Shown here one piece after another: positions 33,999 through 43,186 of a stretch of DNA of 61,012 nt. The position numbers and the translations under genes were made by a program. Source of the DNA: Treponema rectale (GTDB taxonomy: Bacteria; Spirochaetota; Spirochaetia; Treponematales; Treponemataceae); NCBI RefSeq assembly GCF_014202035.1, contig NZ_JACHFR010000003.1:375223-436234 (forward strand). Direction: 5' to 3'. Each line of letters opens with the position of its first letter. Position 1 is the first letter of the stretch. The notes below the pieces were generated by a model. It searched no databases, was not told the DNA's origin, and saw only the letters and a program-made list of their open reading frames with translations.

Positions 33999-35294
33999 AT
34001 GAGCTTTTGTTTAAGAAAAGGGATGATTGTTTTAATTGCAGCTTTTATTTTAACCGGAATCCCCTGTTATCCGGCAGATTCATTTTCAAAGGAAGAGCAG
34101 GAAGAGGCTGCCCTCAGTTATGTCAGGAATATGTCTCCTGAGGATGCTGCAAGCCAGCTGTTCCTTGTAAATATAGAAGGCAGTACTGTCTTTAATGCTG
34201 TAGAGTCATATGCAGATATATATCCGGAACTGGAGTCAGAAAAGGAAAAACTTTCTGACAGGGTTCTCGTTCCCGGGGGCTGTCTGTTTTTTTCATATAA
34301 TATTGGTGAAAATGCCGTTCAGGTAATGCACTACATTGAGTCAATAAAAAAAGTTTATGATGATTCAGGATTACCTTTTCCTATTATTGCGGTAGATCAG
34401 GAAGGAGGCGTTGTAAACAGGCTGCGTTCTGTTACAAGTCCGTTACCTTCAAGCCAGAAGACTGCGTCAGTTCTTTCACCTTCGGAGGCGGAACGGCTGT
34501 ATTTTTTTCAGGCGGAACAGATGAAGGCTCTCGGCTTTACAATGAATCTTTCTCCCGTGGCAGAACCGCTGGTGGAGGAGAACAGGGATTTTCTTCTTAC
34601 AAGAAGTTTCGGTTCTCCTGCTAAAACAGTGGCTTATTGCATTGCACAGATAAATGCTTTTGAGGCTTCAGGAATCTGTACTGTCGTAAAGCATTTTCCT
34701 GGTAACACGAATACAGATCCTCATACAGGGCTTCCGGAAATAACAGTGCCTGAATCTGAGTTTTACAGGGTTTACCTGAAACCGTTTGAATTCATTCTTA
34801 CTGTCAGTCCCGGTGCAGTTCTTATGTCACATGCCAGGGTTGCTTTTTCAGAAGTAAATGAGCCTGCAGCCTTGAGCAGCTACTGGATAAATGAAAAATT
34901 AAAAAACGAATATCTTTATGATGGTCTTGTAATAAGCGATGATATTTTTATGGCGGCTTTGAGCAGAAACGGTTTTCCTCCGGAAACTGCCGCTGTAAAA
35001 GCTGTAGAAGCCGGTACTGACATAATAATGCTCAGTGAAAAACGCTTTGCATCTGCATTGAGAGTGCTTCTGGATAAAGCTGCTTCGGATGAATCTTTCA
35101 GAAACCGTCTTGAAAAATCAGAACAGAGGGTAATCCTTTCTAAAATTCATTATGGTATTCTGGAATGTTACAGAAATGAAGATGGAAAAGTCTGCGTCCG
35201 AAATAAAAAAGATGAAATGCCTGAACGTAAAAGACTTGATGTGTTCCTTGAATCTTATGAATCGGGAATGAATTTTTATCGGAAGAATTTCTAG
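33999..35294 (+). CDS. Glycoside hydrolase family 3 (NagZ-like), exported
   Basis: 431 residues. An N-terminal signal peptide (GMIVLIAAFILTGIPCYPAD) indicates export; cytoplasmic NagZ enzymes lack this. The GH3 barrel shows IIAVDQEGGVVNRLR, the KHFPGNTNTDPHTGLP loop carrying the Asp-His pair of bacterial NagZ, and the nucleophile Asp in LVISDDIFM. It is likely a beta-N-acetylhexosaminidase acting on peptidoglycan fragments or host glycans. The start is uncertain (33936 and 33975 are also in frame); 33999 is chosen from the signal peptide and promoter position. It is 13 nt before the methyltransferase gene. Confidence 0.85.
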   Translation: MSFCLRKGMIVLIAAFILTGIPCYPADSFSKEEQEEAALSYVRNMSPEDAASQLFLVNIEGSTVFNAVESYADIYPELESEKEKLSDRVLVPGGCLFFSYNIGENAVQVMHYIESIKKVYDDSGLPFPIIAVDQEGGVVNRLRSVTSPLPSSQKTASVLSPSEAERLYFFQAEQMKALGFTMNLSPVAEPLVEENRDFLLTRSFGSPAKTVAYCIAQINAFEASGICTVVKHFPGNTNTDPHTGLPEITVPESEFYRVYLKPFEFILTVSPGAVLMSHARVAFSEVNEPAALSSYWINEKLKNEYLYDGLVISDDIFMAALSRNGFPPETAAVKAVEAGTDIIMLSEKRFASALRVLLDKAASDESFRNRLEKSEQRVILSKIHYGILECYRNEDGKVCVRNKKDEMPERKRLDVFLESYESGMNFYRKNF

Positions 35295-35307
35295 AGGAAA
35301 GCAGTTT

Positions 35308-36198
35308 ATGAAACAGAAAGATTCTGAAAAAAAACTTACTGGTGCCCGGGGATTTGATGAGTATTACAAGGCTCTTTATGGAGAAAGGTGGCCTGTATTG
35401 AAAGAAGCTCTTTTCAGAGAAAATATTTATGTGGAATTATCCTGGAACAGAGAATCATATTTTATGGATCCGGGAAGCATAGTTGCCGCAATGTGCCTGC
35501 CGGTGGATGGGGCAGAGAAACTTCTTGATTTGTGTGCTGCCCCCGGCGGTAAAACTCTTGTCCTTGCAGGAATAAAAAATAAGGAATGCAGCCTCAAGTC
35601 AAATGAAAGGTCTGCTCCAAGAAAAGCCCGGCTTGATAAAGTTGTAGAGTCCGTATTGCCTGAAGAGGTTTTGCCTGCCGTTGTTACCAGTCATAGTGAC
35701 GGTGCGCTCTGGTGTAAAAGAGAAAGTGAAGCCTATGATTCGATACTTCTGGATGCACCCTGTTCCAGCGAGCGTCATGTTCTTGCGGATTCAAAATATC
35801 TGAATGACTGGTCTCCTTCAAGAATCCGCACTCTTTCAATGGAACAGTGGTCCCTTATGTCTTCAGCCTGGCGTCTGTTAAGGAAAGAGGGTTTTCTTTT
35901 GTATGGTACCTGTGCCCTGAGCCGGGACGAAAATGACGGAGTAGTAGCAAAATTACTGAAAAAATTTGATGACGGGGAGGTTTGTTCTCTGGAATACATT
36001 TCCGGTATTTTTGCACGTAATGTTTCTGTTTTTTCTGGAACTATGAAATCGGAACTCTCTGAAAATGTTTCTGAATACTTAAAGAAAATATTTTCGCTTG
36101 CGGTTAAGACTGAATATGGTTTTCATATACGTCCTGACTGTGCAGAAGGTGCAGGTCCGCTTTATTTTTCCCTTATAAAAAAAATAAACAAAAATTAA
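35308..36198 (+). CDS. RsmB/NOL1-family RNA (cytosine-5) methyltransferase
   Basis: 296 residues, a core methyltransferase without the usual N-terminal NusB-like or C-terminal PUA domain. SAM-binding LLDLCAAPGGKTLVLAG, motif IV DAPCSSERH and motif VI GTCALSRDEND carry the two cysteines used by this family. It probably modifies rRNA or tRNA. It has a weak ribosome site (AGAGGAAAGC, about 9 nt) and follows the GH3 gene closely. Confidence 0.88.
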   Translation: MKQKDSEKKLTGARGFDEYYKALYGERWPVLKEALFRENIYVELSWNRESYFMDPGSIVAAMCLPVDGAEKLLDLCAAPGGKTLVLAGIKNKECSLKSNERSAPRKARLDKVVESVLPEEVLPAVVTSHSDGALWCKRESEAYDSILLDAPCSSERHVLADSKYLNDWSPSRIRTLSMEQWSLMSSAWRLLRKEGFLLYGTCALSRDENDGVVAKLLKKFDDGEVCSLEYISGIFARNVSVFSGTMKSELSENVSEYLKKIFSLAVKTEYGFHIRPDCAEGAGPLYFSLIKKINKN

Positions 36199-36216
36199 AA
36201 AAATAAGAAAAATCTA

Positions 36217-36245
36217 TTGACAGTTTTTTATTAAACTTATATATT
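36217..36245 (+). promoter_or_regulatory. tRNA-Gln promoter
   Basis: -35 TTGACA (36217-36222), 17-nt spacer, -10 TATATT (36240-36245), 15 nt before the tRNA. Confidence 0.85.
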
Positions 36246-36260
36246 ACATGCACATTGCAT

Positions 36261-36331
36261 TCCCCGATTGTGTAATGGTAGCACTTCAGATTCTGGTTCT
36301 GACTGTGGGGGTTCGAATCCTCCTTGGGGAA
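36261..36331 (+). tRNA. tRNA-Gln (anticodon CTG)
   Basis: 71 nt. The acceptor TCCCCGA pairs with TTGGGGA (one G-U), anticodon stem TCAGA/TCTGA with loop TTCTGGT gives CTG, and the T arm is GGGGGTTCGAATCCTCC. CCA is not encoded. Confidence 0.93.
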
Positions 36332-36338
36332 CTAAAAG

Positions 36339-36394
36339 GGGACTGTCCAAAAGTTTTAGAAGACGGCTTCTGGCTTTTGGACAGTCCCTTTTTT
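36339..36394 (+). terminator. Strong hairpin between tRNA-Gln and tRNA-Glu
   Basis: A perfect 15-bp stem GGGACTGTCCAAAAG / CTTTTGGACAGTCCC with a 20-nt loop, followed by six T. The ends resemble the inverted ends of the 31.5-kb element. It would stop transcription from the tRNA-Gln promoter only 18 nt before tRNA-Glu. Confidence 0.9.
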
Positions 36395-36411
36395 ATGCCG
36401 GCTGTTAAGCT

Positions 36412-36484
36412 GGTCCCTTCGTCTATCGGTTTAGGACGAGAGATTCTCAATCTCTAAAGACGGGTTCGACTCCCGTAGGGACCG
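36412..36484 (+). tRNA. tRNA-Glu (anticodon CTC)
   Basis: 73 nt. The acceptor GGTCCCT pairs with AGGGACC, anticodon stem AGAGA/TCTCT with loop TTCTCAA gives CTC, T arm CGGGTTCGACTCCCG. CCA is not encoded. No promoter fits between the preceding terminator and the gene. Confidence 0.95.
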
Positions 36485-36606
36485 TTTTTTTATTTGTATG
36501 TTCAGAATATCTTTTTTCAACACTTTTTAACTTCCTTATGTCTTTTTGTAAAACCTGACAAACGTTACTTTACAAAATATTTTGTTTTTTTTACGATAGG
36601 TAATCT

Positions 36607-38307
36607 ATGGCACCAGATAATTCAATGTCCGGATTCGACAGAATGGTTTCCTCTATGTCTGATGACGAAAGAAAGGATATGCTTGATAAAGTAAGCAGGT
36701 CTTCAAAAGAAGAGAATGAGGATGTTATTTCAGTGCTGCCTGCTGATGACCCTAATTTTCGTGAGAGCCTGTCAGTCAGACTGCAGCAGGAATCTTTTTT
36801 AAGACGTCTCTGGATAAAAATAAAAGCTGCGCTTTTTAATATACGGCAGGAAGATATTTATAATACTTCTCTCATCACCCGTCTTGCTCATGATGTTGAG
36901 CATACGTATCCCGGGCTTATTTCCCATCACCGCAGTGTCCTTACATTGGGAACGTACGAAAAACTTTACATGCTTCGTAAAGTACAGGAATTTTTCATGC
37001 CATATGTGGAAAGTTATGAAAGTAATCCAGGACTTTATTATTATTATTTAAGTACTATTGTAATTCCTGATATTGCAGAGGAAATACAGAAGGATGTTGA
37101 TCCATATAAGTTTCCCTTTACGAAAAATCTGACTTCAGAAACAAGAGTTCAGCTTATAAAGAAAATGGAAGATGCCCTTGATAATCTTCCTGAATCTAAA
37201 AGGACCATGATGTACATGTGCGTGCGGTCCATTGAGTGGCTGACGGCATTTAACAGAATGCACGTGGATTCACTTATAAAAAATTTTACGCCTTCAAAAG
37301 AGTGTCTTTATAATATTGCCAGGTCAGACTTTGCGTCCATTGCGAAAATAATGAGTGTTGTAAACCTTCCTGCAAACGAAGCTCTGGTTGCTTTGTTTTC
37401 CTTTTATTATAACACTACTGCTGAGAATCCTAATAAAGGAGATGAGGAGCAGCTGGTAAGTGAGTTTATAAACGGAGCCCAGCTTCATATTGAAGAAATC
37501 CGCTCTTTCTCAGGCGGTGTTCCCGTAAAGGATCTTGCACGTATTGTATTTGATAATTCCCTGTATGATTCAAAACCTTTTGGCGGGGGAGAAGACTGGT
37601 TTGTAAAATTCAAGAGTCAGTGGAGGACTAATTTTGATATCCGGTGGAATCAGTGGCTTTTTGATTACAAGAAATACAGGATGCAGATAAAGATAAAGAC
37701 TTATTTTGATTATGATGGAATTCCTCTTTTACCTGTACGTCCCTGGAAAAAACTGTGGACCGGATATACTTTCCGTTATGAAATGTCCATGGGATTTATC
37801 TGGATGTTTTTTGATTCGATAATCAGAGCTCATGAACCGGTTTTGAAGACAGTCATGCTTGAGGGAGATTTTATTATAAAAGAAAATACAATTGAATTTG
37901 CTGACGATTTCAGGACGATTCAGAACATGCGTAATGATTTTGCCGTATTTAATGCATCCTTAGCCGAAAATGGAGATATTGGTTCTGTGCTTGCAGGACT
38001 TGGCCATAATCCTGAGCGTGCTTCTTCTTCCCGTGAAAGTTTTGATGCAGTTATGTCTGATGTGGATGAAAGTTCACAGAATTTTATAGAAAAGGCAGGC
38101 AAATGGTTCCGTTCTGTAAAAAGTATTCTTGGTGCGGTTGTAAACGGTTCTGAAAGCCAGTATTACGGCGGTCTTTCAAACTGGTCAAAGATCGGCGGAA
38201 GGCAGAATAAGGAATTTAAAGAGAATCTTTCTCTTGTTTATACTGTTGTTGATCATGCCTATGACGTGCTTACTGAAGCTGAGTCCCTTGATTCTTCTGC
38301 AATGTAA
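36607..38307 (+). CDS. Conserved treponeme-type hypothetical protein (possible DUF5312)
   Basis: 566 residues, soluble, mostly helical, no signal peptide. I cannot assign a function. The layout and aromatic-rich segments (RLWIKIKAALFNIRQEDIYN, YYYYLSTIVIPDIAEEIQKD) recall a spirochaete-restricted family I know as DUF5312, but I am not sure. The ATG has a weak site (GATAGG). A possible promoter, TTTACA-17-TACGAT (36569-36597), ends 9 nt before the start. It lies 17 nt upstream of pgeF and is probably co-transcribed with it. Confidence 0.7.
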   Translation: MAPDNSMSGFDRMVSSMSDDERKDMLDKVSRSSKEENEDVISVLPADDPNFRESLSVRLQQESFLRRLWIKIKAALFNIRQEDIYNTSLITRLAHDVEHTYPGLISHHRSVLTLGTYEKLYMLRKVQEFFMPYVESYESNPGLYYYYLSTIVIPDIAEEIQKDVDPYKFPFTKNLTSETRVQLIKKMEDALDNLPESKRTMMYMCVRSIEWLTAFNRMHVDSLIKNFTPSKECLYNIARSDFASIAKIMSVVNLPANEALVALFSFYYNTTAENPNKGDEEQLVSEFINGAQLHIEEIRSFSGGVPVKDLARIVFDNSLYDSKPFGGGEDWFVKFKSQWRTNFDIRWNQWLFDYKKYRMQIKIKTYFDYDGIPLLPVRPWKKLWTGYTFRYEMSMGFIWMFFDSIIRAHEPVLKTVMLEGDFIIKENTIEFADDFRTIQNMRNDFAVFNASLAENGDIGSVLAGLGHNPERASSSRESFDAVMSDVDESSQNFIEKAGKWFRSVKSILGAVVNGSESQYYGGLSNWSKIGGRQNKEFKENLSLVYTVVDHAYDVLTEAESLDSSAM

Positions 38308-38324
38308 CGGGATTATATGTTTAT

Positions 38325-39074
38325 ATGAAAAGCGGCAGTGTTTTATATGGACAGTTTACAGAAAATAATGATTCTCCGGTGTGGGGTATGACTCTCAGAA
38401 ATGCAGGGTCCATGCGTTTCAGATGGAATGAAGTTAATGAGAACCGTCAGTCATTTCTTTCTGAACTTTGCGGAAGGGACAGAAAAATCGCACAGGTTGA
38501 ACTGTATCATTCAAAAGAAGTTGTGTTTGTTAATGAAGCTTCTGAGTGTGACGGGATTAAGGCAGACGGTATTCTTACTTCTAACCGCTCTATAATTCCC
38601 GTTGTCACCGTTGCAGACTGCATGCCCATATATATGTATGATCCGGTTTCAGGTGTAGCGGGAATGCTGCATTCCGGCTGGAAAGGAACAGGTATTGTTG
38701 AAAATGCCCTTTCTCTTGCTGCAGAAAAATGCGGTTCAAAGCCGGAAAACTTCAGGATTGTTCTTGGACCTCATATTCATGACTGCTGTTATAATGTAGA
38801 TGAACAGAGGGCTTCTTATTTTGCTGATAATTTCACCCCGGACTGTATAAAAATTATTTCTCCCGGACAGTATGCCCTTTCTCTTGCTGCGGCAAACATT
38901 GCCGTCTTAAAGCGCTGCGGTGTTCCGGATAGAAATATCTGCATCCGTCCTGAATGTACCTGCTGTAATGATAAGTTCGGTTCTTTCAGAAGGGAAACAG
39001 CCCCCTTTGCCAGTTTACCTCCGGAAGAAAAAGCCGGAAAATTTACTGTCCAGGCTGCTTTCATTAAATTTTAA
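38325..39074 (+). CDS. pgeF: Peptidoglycan editing factor (PgeF/YfiH, laccase-domain family)
   Basis: 249 residues. The zinc-ligand pattern is present: LYHSKEV, VADCMPIYMYD, HSGWKGTG and LGPHIHDCCYNV. In E. coli the protein removes mis-incorporated L-Ser-containing precursors from peptidoglycan synthesis; purine-nucleoside activity is also reported for the family. The C-terminal PECTCC segment is near the end. It follows the unknown 36607 gene by 17 nt. Confidence 0.9.
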   Translation: MKSGSVLYGQFTENNDSPVWGMTLRNAGSMRFRWNEVNENRQSFLSELCGRDRKIAQVELYHSKEVVFVNEASECDGIKADGILTSNRSIIPVVTVADCMPIYMYDPVSGVAGMLHSGWKGTGIVENALSLAAEKCGSKPENFRIVLGPHIHDCCYNVDEQRASYFADNFTPDCIKIISPGQYALSLAAANIAVLKRCGVPDRNICIRPECTCCNDKFGSFRRETAPFASLPPEEKAGKFTVQAAFIKF

Positions 39075-39182
39075 AATCTTAAAAGGCTTTTTTTATAGTA
39101 TTTTTATGCATTTTGCTTGCATATTTATAAACTAATTACTATATTGGATGTATAAATTTTCATTTTATTGTGAGGGTTTTCT

Positions 39183-40520
39183 ATGGCAACGAAAAAGACT
39201 GAGGCTGCTGCAAAACCTGCTAAGGCAGAAAAGACTGTAAAGGCAGCAAAAAAAGCAAAGAAAGACAAGGTAGTCCTTGCTTATTCCGGTGGACTTGATA
39301 CTACGGTAATTATTCCATGGCTCAAGGAAAATTATGATTACGATGTTATTGCTGTCTGCATTGATGTAGGACAGGGTGATGACTGGAAGTCAATTAAAAA
39401 GCGTGCCCTCAAGACAGGTGCATCTGCCTGCTATGTAGTAGATGCCCGTCAGGAATATATTGAAGAATACATATGGCCAGCCCTTAAGGCAAATGCTGTT
39501 TATGAAGATGAATATCTTCTTGGTACTTCAACAGCAAGACCTCTTATCGGAAAAATTCTCGTTGAATATGCACGCCAGGAAAAGGCTGTTGCAATCTGTC
39601 ATGGAGCAACAGGAAAAGGAAATGACCAGGTTCGTTTTGAACTTGCAATTAAAGCTTTTGCACCTGACCTTAAGGTTATTGCAGCATGGCGTGATGATAA
39701 ATGGAACATGGACAGCCGTGAAGCAGAAATAAAGTATCTTGAAGACCGCGGACTTGAAGTTCCTATGAAGAAAGACCAGTCTTATTCCCGTGACGAAAAT
39801 ATATGGCACTTAAGCCATGAAGGTCTTGAACTTGAAAAGACTGAAAATGAACCGAATTATAAACATATGCTCAAGAATACCGTTGTTCCTGAAGAAGCAA
39901 AGGAAGGCGGAGAGTATGTAAAGATTGAATTTGATAAGGGTATTCCTGTTGCCGTAAACGGTAAGAAAATGAACGGTCTTCAGATTATGACTGAACTCAA
40001 CAAGATCGGCGGCCGCAATGGAGTAGGACTTGTTGATATCTGTGAAAACCGCTGTGTAGGAATGAAGAGCCGCGGTGTATACGAAACACCGGGTGGAGCA
40101 ATCCTTTATGCTGCACACAGAATGATGGAGCATATCTGTCTTGACCGTGATACATATCATTATAAGCAGCAGCTTTCCATCAAAGTTGCAGAACTTATTT
40201 ACGACGGTAAATGGTTTACAACCCTTTTTGACAGCTGTATGGCATTTGTAGACAAGACTGAAGAAACTGTAACAGGATGGGTTCAGCTTAAGCTTTATAA
40301 GGGTTCTATCCGCGGTGCAGGAAGTCATTCTCCTTACAGCCTCTATAATGAATCAATTGCAAGCTTTACGACTGGAGAACTTTACAACCACAAAGACGCA
40401 GAAGGCTTCATAACCCTCTTCGGACTCCCGTTGAAAGTAAGAGCCATGATGGAGCAGTCCACAGGCACTGGACAGGCAGTAGTAAAATCTAAGAAATTAA
40501 AGAAGAGACCTACTGAGTAA
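39183..40520 (+). CDS. argG: Argininosuccinate synthase with Lys/Ala-rich N-terminal extension
   Basis: 445 residues. It joins citrulline and aspartate with ATP in arginine synthesis. The catalytic start is [18 protein letters not shown] at residue 30, and [13 protein letters not shown] and DVGQGDDW are also visible. The first 29 residues ([20 protein letters not shown]...) are a lysine/alanine tail not found in typical ArgG; there is no later in-frame Met before the catalytic domain, and GAGGG precedes the ATG, so the extension is real. No argH is present in the window. The final 20 nt of coding sequence are repeated 99 nt downstream. Confidence 0.95.
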   Translation: MATKKTEAAAKPAKAEKTVKAAKKAKKDKVVLAYSGGLDTTVIIPWLKENYDYDVIAVCIDVGQGDDWKSIKKRALKTGASACYVVDARQEYIEEYIWPALKANAVYEDEYLLGTSTARPLIGKILVEYARQEKAVAICHGATGKGNDQVRFELAIKAFAPDLKVIAAWRDDKWNMDSREAEIKYLEDRGLEVPMKKDQSYSRDENIWHLSHEGLELEKTENEPNYKHMLKNTVVPEEAKEGGEYVKIEFDKGIPVAVNGKKMNGLQIMTELNKIGGRNGVGLVDICENRCVGMKSRGVYETPGGAILYAAHRMMEHICLDRDTYHYKQQLSIKVAELIYDGKWFTTLFDSCMAFVDKTEETVTGWVQLKLYKGSIRGAGSHSPYSLYNESIASFTTGELYNHKDAEGFITLFGLPLKVRAMMEQSTGTGQAVVKSKKLKKRPTE

Positions 40521-40616
40521 AAAAACTCTTTAACGAAACAGGGTGCGATATATTGAGCACCCGTCGCCTGTGGACCCCGAACGCCCCTGCATAAGGTAAA
40601 GAAGAGACCTGCTGAG
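40498..40616 (+). repeat. Direct repeat of the argG 3' end around a short insert
   Basis: TAAAGAAGAGACCTACTGAG (40498-40517) recurs with one change at 40597-40616. Between them is a more GC-rich segment with a hairpin GGGTGC/GCACCC (around 40541-40562). The second copy forms the left arm of the terminator. Confidence 0.7.
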
Positions 40617-40658
40617 ATTGAGCTGAGAAAGTTCATTTTCAGCAGGTCTTTTTTTTTC
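40605..40658 (+). terminator. Terminator after argG
   Basis: AGACCTGCTGA (40605-40615) pairs perfectly with TCAGCAGGTCT (40639-40649), followed by nine T. Confidence 0.93.
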
Positions 40659-40682
40659 ATGGAAATTAACCGTTTTATGCAC

Positions 40683-40688
40683 TATACT
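40683..40688 (+). promoter_or_regulatory. Likely -10 box of malQ
   Basis: TATACT, 7 nt before the malQ ATG. No ribosome site lies between them (the bases are TTTTCCT). The -35 is weak. Confidence 0.4.
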
Positions 40689-40695
40689 TTTTCCT

Positions 40696-42273
40696 ATGAC
40701 AAAGAAAAATGCACGCTCTTCAGGAATCCTCCTTCACATAACAAGCCTTCCGTCAAAAGAAGGTATCGGTACGCTGGGAAAAAATGCCTTTTCATTCTGT
40801 GACTGGTTAAAAAAATCAGGACAGTCTCTCTGGCAGGTACTTCCTTTAGGACCTACCGGTTACGGCGATTCTCCTTATGCAAGTTTTTCTACCTTTGCCG
40901 GAAATCCCCTTTTAATAGATATTGCAGATCTTGTCAGACGGGGCTGGGCAAAAAAGGCAGATACGGCGGTTCCTGATTATATAAAACCTTCAGGAAAAAT
41001 TGATTATGGTGCCGTGGTGTGGTGGAAACTGCCTGTCCTCTATAAATGTGCAGCTTTTTTTCTTACTTCCGCACAAGATGAAGATAAAAAACTTTTTGAA
41101 ACTTTCAAAAAGAAAAACCGTTACTGGCTTGATGATTTTGCTCTGTATACATCAATAAAAAAACATTATGACGCTGAAGCTTCAGAAAAAAAAGTCGAAG
41201 GTGCAGCTTCCCGATGGAATGAATTCTGGCCGAGAGAACTGGCCCGTCATGATGAAAGTGCCTTAAATGAATGGACTGCAGGGCATCGTGAAGAACTTGA
41301 ACAGATAAAAGTCATTCAGTTCTTTTTCTTTTCACAGTGGAATTCCCTTAAAAAATATGCCGGGGAGAATGGAATAAGAATAATAGGAGACATTCCTATT
41401 TTTGTTGCCGCTGACAGTGCTGATTTATGGGCAAATAAAAAGTTTTTTCAGATAAATCAGAAAACTCTGGCATTGAAAGCTCAGGCCGGCGTTCCTCCTG
41501 ATTATTTTTCTTCTACGGGACAGTTATGGGGTAATCCTCTTTATGACTGGAAATCTCTCAGGGAAGACGGATATTCCTGGTGGGTAAAGCGCATTGAGCA
41601 TATGATGAAACTTACGGATATTGTCCGCATTGATCATTTCCGTGGATTTGAAGCTTACTGGAAAGTCGGAGCAGGAGAAAAAACTGCAGTAAACGGAAAA
41701 TGGATGAAGGGGCCTGGAAAGGAGCTTTTTGACGTTATAAAAAAGAAGTGCCCCCGTGCAGAAATTATTGCAGAAGATCTTGGCCTCATTACAAAAAAAG
41801 TTGCAAGGTTAAGGGATGACTGCGGATTTCCGGGAATGAAAATCCTTCAGTTTGCATTTAATGACCAGCCCTGGACGGAAGAAAGTGCAGAAAATCTGTA
41901 TCTCCCTGAAAATTTTGAAACAGATAACTGCGTTGTTTATACTGGAACCCATGATAATAATACGACTGTCGGAGCTTTGAAGGAAAATCCTCCCCTGTAC
42001 AGACAGAATATTGCTTCATATCTGGGATTGGATCCTTCTCTTTCTGAGGAACAGATATGTTCTGCCCTGATAGAATGCGCGATGAAATCCCGTGCCAGAT
42101 ACTGTATAATTCCCTTGCAGGATGTGCTGAATGTTTCTTCGGATGGAAGAATGAATGTTCCTTCAGCTTCAGGCGGCAACTGGGCGTGGAAACTTGATGA
42201 ATTACCTGATCTTTCTGCTGCAAAAAGACTGGCTGCCCTTGTTAAGGAATATGACAGGATTAATTCTTTATAA
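40696..42273 (+). CDS. malQ: 4-alpha-glucanotransferase (amylomaltase, GH77)
   Basis: 525 residues. Family markers: SSGILLHITSLPSKEGIGTLG at the N-terminus (only the first 20 residues needed), GDIPIFVAADSADLWA, the nucleophile region VRIDHFRGFEAYW, AEDLGLITKKV and YTGTHDNNTTVGAL. It rearranges alpha-1,4-glucans in glycogen or maltodextrin metabolism. The ATG has no ribosome site. The stop is immediately followed by copy B of the 80-bp repeat and a 19-bp perfect hairpin. Confidence 0.95.
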   Translation: MTKKNARSSGILLHITSLPSKEGIGTLGKNAFSFCDWLKKSGQSLWQVLPLGPTGYGDSPYASFSTFAGNPLLIDIADLVRRGWAKKADTAVPDYIKPSGKIDYGAVVWWKLPVLYKCAAFFLTSAQDEDKKLFETFKKKNRYWLDDFALYTSIKKHYDAEASEKKVEGAASRWNEFWPRELARHDESALNEWTAGHREELEQIKVIQFFFFSQWNSLKKYAGENGIRIIGDIPIFVAADSADLWANKKFFQINQKTLALKAQAGVPPDYFSSTGQLWGNPLYDWKSLREDGYSWWVKRIEHMMKLTDIVRIDHFRGFEAYWKVGAGEKTAVNGKWMKGPGKELFDVIKKKCPRAEIIAEDLGLITKKVARLRDDCGFPGMKILQFAFNDQPWTEESAENLYLPENFETDNCVVYTGTHDNNTTVGALKENPPLYRQNIASYLGLDPSLSEEQICSALIECAMKSRARYCIIPLQDVLNVSSDGRMNVPSASGGNWAWKLDELPDLSAAKRLAALVKEYDRINSL

Positions 42274-42351
42274 TACGTCGAGTTAAGGCACGCGTACGCT
42301 TAAAGCCTTGACTTCGCCGTTTTTAGGGTTTGTAGTAAACCCTAAATAAAA
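42272..42351 (+). repeat. 80-bp palindromic repeat, copy B
   Basis: 72 of 80 bases match copy A (26704-26783, opposite strand). It starts right after the malQ stop. It holds two hairpins: GTTAAGGC / GCCTTGAC and AGGGTTT / AAACCCT. Confidence 0.85.
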
Positions 42352-42387
42352 TAATTATTCTGAAAACCTTTTCAGAATAATTATTTT
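42348..42387 (+). terminator. 19-bp perfect AT-rich hairpin downstream of malQ
   Basis: Bases 42348-42366 and 42369-42387 are perfect reverse complements separated by only CC; the inner arm is TTCTGAAAA/TTTTCAGAA and the outer arm ends in TTTT. It probably terminates malQ transcription, although its sequence is AT-rich. Confidence 0.7.
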
Positions 42388-42407
42388 GTGCCATTTTATC
42401 AGTATTG

Positions 42408-42416
42408 TGATATAAT
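42408..42416 (+). promoter_or_regulatory. deoD promoter (extended -10)
   Basis: TGATATAAT matches the extended -10; a -35-like GTGCCA is 17 nt upstream of the hexamer. The leader is about 50 nt. Confidence 0.6.
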
Positions 42417-42472
42417 GTAAGACCTTTCCCAAAATAACTGTGGAAAGAATTATTATAAAAGGAGTATAAAAA

Positions 42473-43174
42473 TTGAGTACACACATTAACGCACCAGAGG
42501 GAGCTATTGCAGATTCAGTTCTTCTCCCGGGAGATCCTTTAAGGGCAAAATTTATTGCAGAAAATTTTTTAACGGATGCAAAATGCTATAATGAAGTCCG
42601 TGGAATGTACGGTTTTACAGGAACCTACAAGGGTAAGAAGGTTTCTGTTCAGGGCACCGGTATGGGGCAGCCGTCTCTTTCTATTTATGTAAATGAACTT
42701 TTCCAGTTTTATGGAGTTCAGAAGGCTATTCGTGTAGGTACTTGCGGCGCCGTAAGAAAAGACATTGCCCTTCGTGAAGTTATTCTTGCACAGGGTGCCT
42801 GTTCTGATTCAGGACTTAACACCATGAGGTTTAACGGACTTCATTATGCTCCGATTGCAGATTTTGACCTGCTTAAGAATGCTTATGAAGCCAGCGTTGC
42901 AAAAGGACTTAAAACAAATGTAGGTAATATTGTTTCCAGCGATATGTTCTATGATCCAAAATCAAACTGGAAGCTGTGGGCAGAATATGGTGCAATGGGT
43001 GTAGAAATGGAAGCTGCCGAGCTTTATACACTTGCTGCAAAGTTTAACAGAAAGGCTCTTGCCGTTCTTACTGTAAGTGATCATATTCTTCTTGGCGGCG
43101 AGACAACTGCAGAAGAAAGACAGACAACATTTACAAATATGATAGAAATCGCTCTCGAAGCAATAACAAAATAA
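42473..43174 (+). CDS. deoD: Purine-nucleoside phosphorylase (DeoD type)
   Basis: 233 residues, the hexameric bacterial type. [20 protein letters not shown] is the family N-terminus; [22 protein letters not shown] and [14 protein letters not shown] bind phosphate and base/sugar, and SDHILLGG holds the catalytic Asp. The start is a TTG supported by AAGGAG 8 nt upstream. It is followed closely (12 nt) by the nucleotidyltransferase gene. Confidence 0.96.
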   Translation: MSTHINAPEGAIADSVLLPGDPLRAKFIAENFLTDAKCYNEVRGMYGFTGTYKGKKVSVQGTGMGQPSLSIYVNELFQFYGVQKAIRVGTCGAVRKDIALREVILAQGACSDSGLNTMRFNGLHYAPIADFDLLKNAYEASVAKGLKTNVGNIVSSDMFYDPKSNWKLWAEYGAMGVEMEAAELYTLAAKFNRKALAVLTVSDHILLGGETTAEERQTTFTNMIEIALEAITK

Positions 43175-43186
43175 ACGGGAAGAGTC

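Noticed and set aside
36248-36457. Open frame covering tRNA-Gln
   Set aside because: The sequence folds as two tRNAs and a terminator; the frame is accidental.
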